Part shown: positions 7,132 to 14,977 of the stretch, piece by piece
Layout of the letters: each line of letters starts with the position of its first letter
How positions within the stretch are numbered: the first letter of the stretch is position 1
DNA from: UBA6624 sp964517115 [NCBI: uncultured bacterium]
GTDB lineage: Bacteria > UBP7 > UBA6624
Assembly (NCBI GenBank): GCA_964517115.1
Contig: CAZFBE010000006.1
Coordinates: forward strand, 12,167 to 44,310
DNA length: 32,144 bases
Reading direction: 5' to 3'
Program-made: the position numbers and the translations under genes
The notes under the pieces: model-generated
Database searches by the model: none
Seen by the model: only the letters and a program-made list of their open reading frames with translations
What the model was told of the DNA's origin: nothing

Positions 7132-8757
7132 ATAAGATATTACAAAGTTTTTGTTGCATCAGATCTTTTTAGCTTAAGGTCTTGGACCTATTCTTTTAAT
7201 GGAAGTATCAAACCCGGGACATGGGTATTTTTAAATAACTGGAATAATCAAAAAACCTGGGGGCTTGTATTTGAAGAAGTAAAACACTTTTCTGAATCAA
7301 AATCCATTTCAAAGATTGGCCCAAAGATGGATTCAAAAAGATATAAATTTTTTATAAAACTATTAAATTTCTTTATCCCCCCAGGAGCGTTATTAAATAT
7401 TTTTATGCCCCTAAAAGAACCTATAGAACCTTCTGAAATAAAAAACGATTCACAAACTTTAAATATTTTTCCAAATTTAAAAACTTTAGAAAGATTTGGT
7501 AAAAAAAAGATATCAAAATCTAAAAAAAATATTTTAAGAATTGCAGATGGAGAAGATTTAGAGTTTTCTGGACTTGTGGACAGCATAGGGCTGCCTTTTG
7601 CCAACTTGAAAAAAATCAACATGTTTGAAGAAGGCAATCCTGATTACAGAAGTTTTTATAAAAAAAATCGACATTCTTGGTTTAGGGATTCAAAAACATT
7701 TTTACAAGTTTACAAAGATGTTTTTGATTGTGAGATTTCCTACATTAAGCCAAGTGGATCTCCTTCTGTTGAAAATTATTTAGAAAAAGTAAAAACCAAT
7801 GATTACCAGAGTTTTTTTAAATCAAATTCTAATTTTGTAAGAGAGGGGGGGGTTGGTGGTGTTAAATTTGTTAAGCAATGTTTAAAAGAAGATAAAAAAA
7901 TAAGTGTCCTTGTTCCCTTCAAAGGGTTAGGGCATCTTTTTTGTCAATCTTGCAAAGAATATACAAAATGTCCAATTTGCAAAAAGGTTTTGGTTCTACA
8001 TGAGTATGAATTGAGGTGTATTGAATGTGATGATTCTTGGCCAAAGATAAGCAGGTGTGATAATTGCGGAGACAGGCTTAAGAACCTTAAGAAAGGATTA
8101 GAGTATTTTTTGAATTGGTTTTTAATGCAGGGATTTTCTCGTGAAGATATTGAGATTATTAGTTCAGAGCAAACACCAAAAGAGACAAAAAGGGCTTTAA
8201 GGAATATGAAAGAAGGAATTTGTAAAGTTTTATTAACTACTAATTTTGAATTTCTAAGAGATGATTGTGGGCAAAATATGATTTGGATACCTTATTTAAA
8301 GTATTTATTTATAGGAGATGAATTTAGGTCTCACGAAAATGGTTGGTGGAAAATCCATGCAGTAAATAACTTTTGTTTGAGAAGGGATTTAGATTTGTTT
8401 TTGGGGTCTAAGGAATCTTTGCTGTTCCCAATAAAATGTTTTGAGGAAGGTGAATTTTCTAAATTTTATATAGATGAAATTGAGGTAAGAAAACAATTTG
8501 ATTATCCTCCATTTGGAGAAATATTAATGATAATTTCCGAGAAGAAGATCAGGGGTGTTACTTATGAAGGGATTGATTTAGAAGATTTTGCAAGTGATTT
8601 ACGCTCTCTAAGAGCTTTTGATAGCCGTGGAAAAGAAAAAAATCATGCTGTATATATTTTTCAATCTAAAAAAATAGAAAAAGATTTTAAAAAATTCATC
8701 AAAAGTTTAATTTCCAAAAATCAAAATATTAGAATTTACTACGAAGGTAAATTATGA
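7132..8757 (+). CDS. priA: PriA-family primosome protein lacking the helicase motifs
   Basis: PriA normally loads the replicative helicase at stalled forks. The zinc-binding region is intact: eight cysteines in four CxxC pairs (residues about 271/274, 280/283, 296/299, 309/312), with LRCIECDDSWPKISRCDNCG close to the family. The far C-terminus (FDYPPFGEILMII) also matches. But at 541 aa it is about 200 residues short. I find no Walker A (GVTGSGKT type), no DEEH box and no GRAGR, so the ATPase is missing or unrecognisable. N-terminal homology (KVFVASDLFSLRSWTYSF) lies upstream of the ATG at 7327 in a frame without ATG/GTG/TTG back to the stop at 7122; ATA 7132 is the best start. Actinobacterial PriA proteins are known to have lost ATPase motifs. 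The position before def-fmt is conserved. Confidence 0.8.
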   Translation: MRYYKVFVASDLFSLRSWTYSFNGSIKPGTWVFLNNWNNQKTWGLVFEEVKHFSESKSISKIGPKMDSKRYKFFIKLLNFFIPPGALLNIFMPLKEPIEPSEIKNDSQTLNIFPNLKTLERFGKKKISKSKKNILRIADGEDLEFSGLVDSIGLPFANLKKINMFEEGNPDYRSFYKKNRHSWFRDSKTFLQVYKDVFDCEISYIKPSGSPSVENYLEKVKTNDYQSFFKSNSNFVREGGVGGVKFVKQCLKEDKKISVLVPFKGLGHLFCQSCKEYTKCPICKKVLVLHEYELRCIECDDSWPKISRCDNCGDRLKNLKKGLEYFLNWFLMQGFSREDIEIISSEQTPKETKRALRNMKEGICKVLLTTNFEFLRDDCGQNMIWIPYLKYLFIGDEFRSHENGWWKIHAVNNFCLRRDLDLFLGSKESLLFPIKCFEEGEFSKFYIDEIEVRKQFDYPPFGEILMIISEKKIRGVTYEGIDLEDFASDLRSLRAFDSRGKEKNHAVYIFQSKKIEKDFKKFIKSLISKNQNIRIYYEGKL

Positions 8758-9257
8758 AACTAAAAACTTTGCCAAAAGATTTTTCAATTCTTACTAAGCC
8801 GTGTACTGCCGTGAAAGACAAGATTTCCAAGAAGACAATTTCAGAAATGAAAGAGGTTTTAAGGTCAAATAATGGAGTTGGGCTTGCGGCTCCTCAGGTT
8901 GGCTTGAACATGAGGTTGATTTTATGCAAGGATGATCCTGATTCGGAAAAAATACATATTTTCTTAAACCCTCTGATAACAGAGAAAGAAGGTTTGGAGA
9001 TAGATGTTGAAGGATGTTTATCGATACCTGATTTGCAAGTTGATGTTCCAAGGCAAACAAAAATAAAAGTTACATATCTAGATGTAAATATGAATAAGAA
9101 AAATATAACTGCCGAAAATTATTTTGCAAGGGTTTTGCAGCATGAGATTGACCACCTAGATGGAAAACTAATTATTGAAAGAGGCCTTGACGGAAGTTTT
9201 TTTTGCGAGGGAGAACCTTTGTCGAAAGAAGAGGTTTTTGAAAAATTTTTAAAATAG
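8754..9257 (+). CDS. def: Peptide deformylase
   Basis: Removes the formyl group from the N-terminal Met of new proteins. All three signature motifs are present: GVGLAAPQVG (residues about 42-51), EGCLSIP (about 88-94) with the metal-binding Cys, and LQHEIDHLDG (about 128-137) with the two metal His and the catalytic Glu. Length is 167 aa, typical. ATG at 8754 overlaps the priA stop as ATGA, so the two genes are translationally coupled. It is followed directly by fmt, the enzyme that adds the formyl group, in the usual order. Confidence 0.97.
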   Translation: MKLKTLPKDFSILTKPCTAVKDKISKKTISEMKEVLRSNNGVGLAAPQVGLNMRLILCKDDPDSEKIHIFLNPLITEKEGLEIDVEGCLSIPDLQVDVPRQTKIKVTYLDVNMNKKNITAENYFARVLQHEIDHLDGKLIIERGLDGSFFCEGEPLSKEEVFEKFLK

Positions 9258-10126
9258 CTTTTGCTGGCTCTGATGATTTGTCATTGGAAATATTAAAGAG
9301 GCTTCCAGTGAAGCCATCCTGGATACTTACAAAACCACCATCTAGAAGTGGTAGGAAAATGAAACTCAATGAAAATGTAGTTATGGGTTATGCTCGCAAA
9401 GAAGGTATTGATTGTTTCGATAAGGCAAGTGCTGATCTGGTTGCTGATCTATTGATTGTTGTTTCTTATGGCAACATGATCCCTAAGAATATGCTGGATT
9501 ACAAATTTGGATCATTGAATCTGCATCCATCTTTTTTACCAAAATATCGTGGATCTGCACCTATCCAAAGAGCTATTATTTCAGGAGAAAAAGAAATTGG
9601 GGTTTCTTGGATAAAGTTGGTAAAGGATTTAGATGCTGGTCCTATTCTTTTTCAAGGAAGTGTTGAATTTGATTACAAAGATAAAAATGATAATTACAAT
9701 TCCGCAAAAAAGAGAGTTTCTATTGTTGGATCAAATCTTTTGACTAAAAATTGGGAAAATATTTTTAGTTTAAACTTAAATCAACAAAAGCAATCTGGGG
9801 AAGTTACTTGGGCGGCTCGTATTACACAAAATGAAAGGGTACTTGATTTTTCTAAAGGTTCAAAAGAGTTAAATAGTTTGATAAAAGCTTTAGATCCTTA
9901 TCCAGGGGCAAAATGCAGACATGGAGATAGTTGGATCACCCTTAAACAGAGTTCTTTTTCTGAGGATTTTAATTTTCAGCCTGGAGAAGTTAAGGTACAG
10001 GGAGATTCTCTCATGATTGGAACATCAAAGGGTGTTTTGATTGTTGGTTGTGTTGTGCCTGAGGGAAGAAAGGTTATGACAGGAAGAGATTTTTTAAATA
10101 GTAGGCCAAATGCAAAATTTAACTGA
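9245..10126 (+). CDS. fmt: Methionyl-tRNA formyltransferase
   Basis: Formylates initiator Met-tRNA using 10-formyl-THF. The catalytic motif LNLHPSFLPKYRGSAPIQ contains the conserved Asn and His, and VKDLDAGPIL carries the conserved Asp; VVSYGNMIPKNMLD matches the strand before it. The C-terminal OB-like domain ends with VPEGRKVMTGRDFLN. The first strand with its nucleotide-binding glycine (KIAFAGSDDLSLEIL, family pattern kIvFaGtpdfa) lies upstream of the TTG at 9278. In that frame, after the stop at 9239-9241, there is no ATG, GTG or TTG. ATT at 9245 would give M-F-K-I-A-F-A-G, the exact family length, so I use it (293 aa). This start overlaps the def stop codon region. Confidence 0.93.
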   Translation: MFKIAFAGSDDLSLEILKRLPVKPSWILTKPPSRSGRKMKLNENVVMGYARKEGIDCFDKASADLVADLLIVVSYGNMIPKNMLDYKFGSLNLHPSFLPKYRGSAPIQRAIISGEKEIGVSWIKLVKDLDAGPILFQGSVEFDYKDKNDNYNSAKKRVSIVGSNLLTKNWENIFSLNLNQQKQSGEVTWAARITQNERVLDFSKGSKELNSLIKALDPYPGAKCRHGDSWITLKQSSFSEDFNFQPGEVKVQGDSLMIGTSKGVLIVGCVVPEGRKVMTGRDFLNSRPNAKFN

Positions 10127-11849
10127 AGTAAAAATAATCAAAGAACTTTTCAGAGAGCATCAGTTTAGGTTTTACAAGGGTATTTTTGAAAAAAAAAGAG
10201 TTTTTGTTTGGTCTGTAAGAAGTCCAAATTTTGCATGGAAATCTTCAGAAAAGATTTTTCAAAAATTAGTAAACAGATCAATTCCAAATGTTCTAACTCT
10301 TAGGAGTTTAAATTCTTTTAGAGGTGAATACAGATTCATCTTGGATGGTTTAAGGAGTTTTTATCCATTGAGGGACTGGCTTAAAGCAAAACCAAATTAT
10401 GCTGAAAGGTTGAAAGTATCTTCTTCAGCTGTTCGCTCAATTTCAGGTTTGCATAGCAAGGGTTTTTCTCATTGTTGGATTAATGAGGACTCTTTTTTTA
10501 TCGATGATAATGAAGGTGCCTACATGGTAGATTTCCCGATAAAAAAAATGTACTATTCTTCCCTATTGAACAAAGAAAAAACATCTGTAAAAAGTTTATT
10601 TGGATTTCCGCCAAAAACTGAAGATGGTCAAAAGGTTTTTGATATTAAGAATATTGCTGTTTTGGTTATAAAAATTCTTACAGGGTCTGTTCCACCATTG
10701 GTTTCTGGTAATTTTTCAATTCCAAAGAGCATAAATAGAGATTTGTTAAAGGTTTTAGAAAAGATATTGAATGGGGAAGATTCAAAAGTTTTATCACTCC
10801 TTCCCACCCTTATAGGAAGGCTAGAGATGATCTCTGAAGAAGAAGACACCTTGGTTGAAGGAAGTGTTTTCAATTATTTGTCAATATTTAGTAGAAAATA
10901 TCTGGAGCCATTTTCCAGAATCTTACTGACCATCGCTAGCATATGGGCTTCTTTCGAGATTTTGTATTTATTAGGATTCAGTCAAATTGACTCCCGGATT
11001 CCCAATGTTGTTGGAGAGACAGAAAGTATTGGTTTATCCAAGCTCCAATCAAGAGGTTTTGTTGTAGATATGAATGGCTTTGATACTGAAAACAACATGG
11101 AAAGAGGATTGATATCAAAAACAAAACCCAAGCCGGGGTCAAGCTTGAAAAAGGGTGATGTTATTAAAGTTTGGATTAGTCCGGGAAAATTAGAAAATAT
11201 CGTTCCGGATTTTTCAAATTTTCAACCAAGGGAATACTTTTCAAAATTGGTTGAAATGAATATTTGGCCAACTGAATTTCAAACAATTCAAAGCAATCAG
11301 TTTGCTGAAGGAACGATAGCTTCAACACGTCCGCATCCAGGTTCAAAAATAAATCAAGGTGATGCATTCTCAGTTAGTGTGTATTTTTCTTTTCAGACAA
11401 AATTATCTATTTTTCCTGATTTTAAAAACATGAGTGTAGGTGATTCTTTGGAAGTTTTGAAAAAAAGAGATTTTGAAATCACTGGAGCAGTTAGGGCGAA
11501 AAGATATTTGACAAAAGAAAATACTAGGCAGAAAATAATGTATCATTTTCCACAAGATGGTGCTAATTTGCCGATATTGATAAATCATGATTTGTTTTTT
11601 ATCGTCAATGAACCTCGAGATTGGAGTTTCGACATTAGAGAATTGCCTACATGGGTAAACAATGGAGGTATTGAGATTGTTATAAAGTATGGTTCACAAA
11701 TTGAAAACTGGGACGAGGTTATAACAAGAGGTTTAAAACATCCATCTTTTGAAAACAAGATTAAAAAGATATTAAATGAAAATAATACGCCCATCTTTCT
11801 TACAATTAGCCAAGGCGGAAAATTAGCTTGGAGTTCTTACTTTGAATGA
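10110..11849 (+). CDS. Membrane PASTA-domain protein with a degenerate kinase domain
   Basis: Architecture of a PrkC/PknB-type receptor kinase: an N-terminal kinase-like domain (residues about 1-240), one membrane segment ILLTIASIWASFEILYLLGF (271-290) and three PASTA repeats outside (about 296-360, 363-430, 435-507). Typical PASTA features include IPNVVGETESIGLSKLQSRG and KPGSSLKKGDVIKVWIS. In the kinase part the catalytic loop reads GLHSKGFSHCWINEDSFFI where active kinases have HRDlKpxN, so the catalytic Asp is gone. The strand expected to carry the ATP-binding Lys reads RVFVWSV. The DFG Asp is kept as DFP. It is therefore probably a pseudokinase that senses peptidoglycan-like ligands without phosphotransfer. 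It overlaps fmt by 17 bases and rpe by 4, and the PP2C phosphatase usually next to such kinases is absent. Confidence 0.82.
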   Translation: MQNLTEVKIIKELFREHQFRFYKGIFEKKRVFVWSVRSPNFAWKSSEKIFQKLVNRSIPNVLTLRSLNSFRGEYRFILDGLRSFYPLRDWLKAKPNYAERLKVSSSAVRSISGLHSKGFSHCWINEDSFFIDDNEGAYMVDFPIKKMYYSSLLNKEKTSVKSLFGFPPKTEDGQKVFDIKNIAVLVIKILTGSVPPLVSGNFSIPKSINRDLLKVLEKILNGEDSKVLSLLPTLIGRLEMISEEEDTLVEGSVFNYLSIFSRKYLEPFSRILLTIASIWASFEILYLLGFSQIDSRIPNVVGETESIGLSKLQSRGFVVDMNGFDTENNMERGLISKTKPKPGSSLKKGDVIKVWISPGKLENIVPDFSNFQPREYFSKLVEMNIWPTEFQTIQSNQFAEGTIASTRPHPGSKINQGDAFSVSVYFSFQTKLSIFPDFKNMSVGDSLEVLKKRDFEITGAVRAKRYLTKENTRQKIMYHFPQDGANLPILINHDLFFIVNEPRDWSFDIRELPTWVNNGGIEIVIKYGSQIENWDEVITRGLKHPSFENKIKKILNENNTPIFLTISQGGKLAWSSYFE

Positions 11850-12493
11850 AAATAGCACCTTCTATTTTAGGTTGTGATTATTTAAATCTTGGAAAACAGA
11901 TTCAATCTGTTGTTGACGGCGGTGCTGAGTGGATTCACGTCGATGTCATGGACGGGAAGTTTGTACCGAATATAAGCATAGGGATACCAATAGTTGAATC
12001 TTTAGACAGGATTCAATGTTTTCAAGACGTTCATTTGATGATTGATTCTCCAGAAGAATATGTAGAAAAGTTTATTCAAGCAGGTGCAGATGCTCTTTCT
12101 TTCCATATTGAAGCTACAGATAAAACAACTTCTATTATTAAAACCATATCTTCAACTTCCTGTCTTTGCGGTATAGCCATTAACCCTGATACAGATGTTA
12201 AAGATATTTATCCATATCTAGATAAAATTGATTACATTGTTGTTATGTCTGTTTTCCCTGGTTTCGGAGGTCAGAAATTTATTGAATCTACACCAGGAAA
12301 AGTTGCTTGTTTAAATTCTTTCAGGAAAGAGAATGAGTTAAATTTTGAAATTGAAATTGATGGTGGGGTTACAAAAGAAAATGCAAAAATTTTATTCGAT
12401 GCAGGTGCAGATATTCTCGTTTCAGGATCAGGAATATTTAAGCATGATTCACCTGCTCAAGCTGTTCAGGAAATAAAAGGGATGTGCTGTTGA
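11846..12493 (+). CDS. rpe: Ribulose-phosphate 3-epimerase
   Basis: Interconverts ribulose-5-phosphate and xylulose-5-phosphate. TIM-barrel features in order: MKIAPSILGCDYLNLG with the Ser of SIL, HVDVMDGKFVPNISIG (metal-binding His and Asp), DVHLMIDSPE, LSFHIEA, VVMSVFPGFGGQKFI (normally VMtVnPGFgGQ, so Asn is Phe here) and IEIDGGVTKENA with the catalytic Asp, ending in the phosphate-binding LVSGSGIF. Length 215 aa is normal. ATG at 11846 overlaps the stop of the PASTA gene as ATGA. The metK gene overlaps its end as TTGA. Confidence 0.95.
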   Translation: MKIAPSILGCDYLNLGKQIQSVVDGGAEWIHVDVMDGKFVPNISIGIPIVESLDRIQCFQDVHLMIDSPEEYVEKFIQAGADALSFHIEATDKTTSIIKTISSTSCLCGIAINPDTDVKDIYPYLDKIDYIVVMSVFPGFGGQKFIESTPGKVACLNSFRKENELNFEIEIDGGVTKENAKILFDAGADILVSGSGIFKHDSPAQAVQEIKGMCC

Positions 12494-13623
12494 AAAAGTT
12501 CACTAGTGAATCTGTTACAGAAGGGCATCCAGACAAGCTTGCGGACAAGCTCTCCGATGCTTTTTTGGACCTCTCTTTATCTTCTTCCGAAAAAAAAGAA
12601 GGAGTAAAGGCAGCAATAGAAACTATGTTTACTGGAAGGTACGTCATTGTTGCTGGCGAAGTTTCTGAATTTCTTTTAGAGAAAGTAAAAAAAGAATCTA
12701 AGAATTTGGTCAGTAGAGTTCTTACAGATGTGGGTTATTCCGAACAGTCTTTTGGGAAGTATTGGGACCAACTTCAGATTATTGAAGATATACAAACACA
12801 AACAAGCGAACTCGCTAAACCTCACGGCCTTCAAGATGGTCAAGAGTTTGCTGGAGATCAGGGAATGATGTGCGGTTTCGCTTGTCTAGAGACTGATACA
12901 TGGATGCCTGCAGCAATTTCATGGTCTCATGATTTGGCAAAAAAACTAACTGAATTAAGGAAAAAAAAAGTTTTGCCATGGCTTAGGCCAGATGGAAAAA
13001 CACAGGTGACTGTTGTTTATAAAAATGGCATTCCTTCTGTAGACACTGTTGTTCTTAGCACCCAACATGATGAAGACGTTGATTTGAGTTTTTTAAGAAA
13101 AGAACTTGAAGAAAAAGTTATTAAAGATGTTTTGGGGGGACATTTAAATGCCAAAAGCGAGTTCTGTATTCAAAATTCAGGATCTTGGTCGCAAGGAGGG
13201 CCTCTTGCGGATACTGGTTTGACTGGCAGGAAAATAACAGTTGATACGTATGGTGGCTATGTTCCCAATGGTGGTGGTGCTTTTAGTGGAAAAGATCCAA
13301 CAAAGGTTGATAGGTCAGGAGCTTATTATGCTAGATTTGCTGCTGTTGAATCCCTCAAGGCTTTTAAAGAAAAGGAGATAGATAGGGTGGAGATACAGGT
13401 TGCTTATGCTATTCATAAAACAAAGCCCATTTCTTTTTACGTAAAAACAAATAGAAATGATCTTGATAAAGAAGTTAGCAATTTTGTGAAAAGTTTAAAT
13501 TGGAACCTATTTCACATCAATAAGAAATTAGATTTATGGAATAGGACATACGAACCATTATCTTGTTATGGCCATTTTGGAAGAAGAGATTTGAACTTAC
13601 CTTGGGATCCCTTGGTAAGTTAA
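12490..13623 (+). CDS. metK: S-adenosylmethionine synthetase
   Basis: Makes SAM from methionine and ATP. Signature motifs are present: FTSESVTEGHPDKLADKLSD at the N-terminus with the catalytic His, GDQGMMCG (about 120-127), LPWLRPDGKTQVTVVY, VLSTQH, GLTGRKITVDTYGG and GGGAFSGKDPTKVDRS with the conserved lysines. One conserved stretch is altered: the usual NPTGRF before the GGPxGDxGLTGRK motif reads QNSGSW. TTG at 12490 is preferred over GTG 12484 because it forms a TTGA overlap with the rpe stop and gives MKKFTSESV, the usual N-terminal length. The product is 377 aa. Its stop and the next gene's ATG share one base (TAATG). Confidence 0.95.
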   Translation: MKKFTSESVTEGHPDKLADKLSDAFLDLSLSSSEKKEGVKAAIETMFTGRYVIVAGEVSEFLLEKVKKESKNLVSRVLTDVGYSEQSFGKYWDQLQIIEDIQTQTSELAKPHGLQDGQEFAGDQGMMCGFACLETDTWMPAAISWSHDLAKKLTELRKKKVLPWLRPDGKTQVTVVYKNGIPSVDTVVLSTQHDEDVDLSFLRKELEEKVIKDVLGGHLNAKSEFCIQNSGSWSQGGPLADTGLTGRKITVDTYGGYVPNGGGAFSGKDPTKVDRSGAYYARFAAVESLKAFKEKEIDRVEIQVAYAIHKTKPISFYVKTNRNDLDKEVSNFVKSLNWNLFHINKKLDLWNRTYEPLSCYGHFGRRDLNLPWDPLVS

Positions 13624-14735
13624 TGCATAAAAATTTTAATTTTGATTCTGTTTCAGGAATAGACATCCTTGAGAAAGTTAAAAGTAAAATTTCTTTTTCT
13701 TTAGATAGGTTTGCTCCAATAAACCCTTCTTCTAGGCATTTGCTTGGTCAAGAAGCGGCATCAGTTATTGATTCATGCACAACAAACATGATGAAGGCTA
13801 TAGGTCGGCAAGATTTTTCAAATGGGGTTTGGACAAGTTCTGCAACGGAATCTCATTACCTGATAGCAAATTCAATTAAGCCTAAAAGAATTGTTGTTCC
13901 AAGAGGTTCGCGTTTAAGTTTATTAAATTCAGCAAAAACATTGTGTCTTAAGCATGACTCAGAACTAATAACCCCAAAGTTTGACAAATCTTATGGTTTT
14001 GATTTATCTCTATTTGAGAACCTGGATGAAGGTGATGTTCTTTTTATGGAAATGTCTTGTGCCGAGGTAGGGTTCATCCAAGACCTAGATAAGATTTCTT
14101 CAGCTGTTAAAAAGAGAGGGGTAAAGGTTTTGCTAGATATTTCTTCTTCAGCTGGATGGGTAAAAATAAATCATTTATCGGATTTTGCTGAATGGATAAC
14201 TTTTTCTTTTTTTAGGTTTGGAGGACCTCCAGGGGTTGGCTTTATTGCATCAAAAAATAATAATTTAAAACCTTTATTTCCAGGTGTTGAACAAGAGGGC
14301 TTTAGAGGAGGCTGCGTATCGTTGAGTTTAATTGAAGGAGCGTCTGTTGCATTGCATGCCTTTGAAGAAGATTTCAAATCTTCAATTGAAAGAAAGTGGG
14401 ATGATGCTGTTTTGAGTTTGGGGATTTTTTTGAAAGAAGAATTGCAAGTAAATGAATTTAAATTCAAGAGACACCTACCTCATTCTTTATCTTCGTGGAG
14501 TGATCGTATTGACTTAGATGCTTTCAGGATGAATCTTTCACTTGAAGGTATTTATATTGGAACAGGACCTGCATGTATCTCTGGAGCTGGAAAAAAGAGT
14601 CAGATTTTAGAAGATTTAAATATCAGCACAATGGAAAACCTTCTTATCTCCCCTGATTTAAATTTAAAGCTAGAAGATCTTGATTATCTTTATGAAAAAT
14701 TTTCAAAAGCTTGGGGTTATGCAAAAATTACATAA
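13623..14735 (+). CDS. Cysteine-desulfurase-like protein lacking the PLP lysine
   Basis: Homologue of NifS/IscS-type cysteine desulfurases (class V aminotransferase fold, 370 aa from ATG 13623). Family landmarks are NPSSRHLLGQEA (34-45), SSATES (72-77), the Asp of LLDISSSAGW (172), GPPGVGFIAS (201-210), and the active-Cys loop GTGPACISG (313-321). However, the motif that normally reads S(A/G)HKxxGPKG is SFFRFGGPPG, so the Schiff-base lysine is Arg198 and the preceding His is Phe. The usual PLP-stacking His after the second strand and the Gln of DxxQ are also missing. It probably cannot do normal PLP chemistry, yet it retains the persulfide-type Cys and overlaps tusA, whose product normally receives sulfur from IscS. 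It could be a sulfur-transfer scaffold or a decaying gene; the intact frame argues against recent decay. Confidence 0.8.
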   Translation: MHKNFNFDSVSGIDILEKVKSKISFSLDRFAPINPSSRHLLGQEAASVIDSCTTNMMKAIGRQDFSNGVWTSSATESHYLIANSIKPKRIVVPRGSRLSLLNSAKTLCLKHDSELITPKFDKSYGFDLSLFENLDEGDVLFMEMSCAEVGFIQDLDKISSAVKKRGVKVLLDISSSAGWVKINHLSDFAEWITFSFFRFGGPPGVGFIASKNNNLKPLFPGVEQEGFRGGCVSLSLIEGASVALHAFEEDFKSSIERKWDDAVLSLGIFLKEELQVNEFKFKRHLPHSLSSWSDRIDLDAFRMNLSLEGIYIGTGPACISGAGKKSQILEDLNISTMENLLISPDLNLKLEDLDYLYEKFSKAWGYAKIT

Positions 14736-14952
14736 ACTAGATACTAGAGGCTTCCTTTGCCCTCTGCCAATAATTAAATTAAAAAAACTTGTTGGCAATC
14801 TGGAATCAGACTGTATTGTTGAACTTTTTTCTGATGATCCTGTTTCAGATTTAGATGTTCCTGCATGGTGTTTTGACAATAATCAGACCTTGATAAGTGT
14901 AAAAAAGAAAGGAAAGTGCTTTATTTTCAAGATAAAGATAAGAATTCAATGA
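14719..14952 (+). CDS. tusA: TusA-family sulfur carrier protein
   Basis: Small sulfur-transfer protein (77 aa) that carries a persulfide on a single cysteine, in tRNA thiolation, molybdenum cofactor or sulfur-oxidation pathways. The signature LDTRGFLCPLPIIKLKK contains the Cys-Pro-x-Pro motif with the active Cys at about residue 14. The rest fits the two-layer alpha/beta fold (IVELFSDDPVSDLDVPAWC). ATG at 14719 is chosen because MQKLHKLDTRG gives the normal TusA N-terminus. The gene overlaps the end of the desulfurase-like gene by 17 bases, implying coupled synthesis of two interacting partners. An intrinsic terminator follows about 90 bases downstream. Confidence 0.92.
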   Translation: MQKLHKLDTRGFLCPLPIIKLKKLVGNLESDCIVELFSDDPVSDLDVPAWCFDNNQTLISVKKKGKCFIFKIKIRIQ

Positions 14953-14977
14953 AACTTTCTTTCTTTTGTATTAGTAT

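Noticed and set aside
7110-7140. Frameshift fusion of the SurA-like gene with priA
   Set aside because: The SurA-like protein has a normal length and its own stop; there is no slippery sequence, and such a fusion would join a secreted to a cytosolic protein.
7123-7326. 200-base intergenic gap before priA
   Set aside because: The reading frame is open through it and encodes family-like N-terminal sequence, so I treat it as coding with a non-standard start.
12490-13623. MetK as another inactivated enzyme because of the altered NPTGRF stretch
   Set aside because: HPDK, GDQG, the Asp before GLTGRK, and GGGAFSGKDPTKVDRS are all intact, so activity is likely retained.
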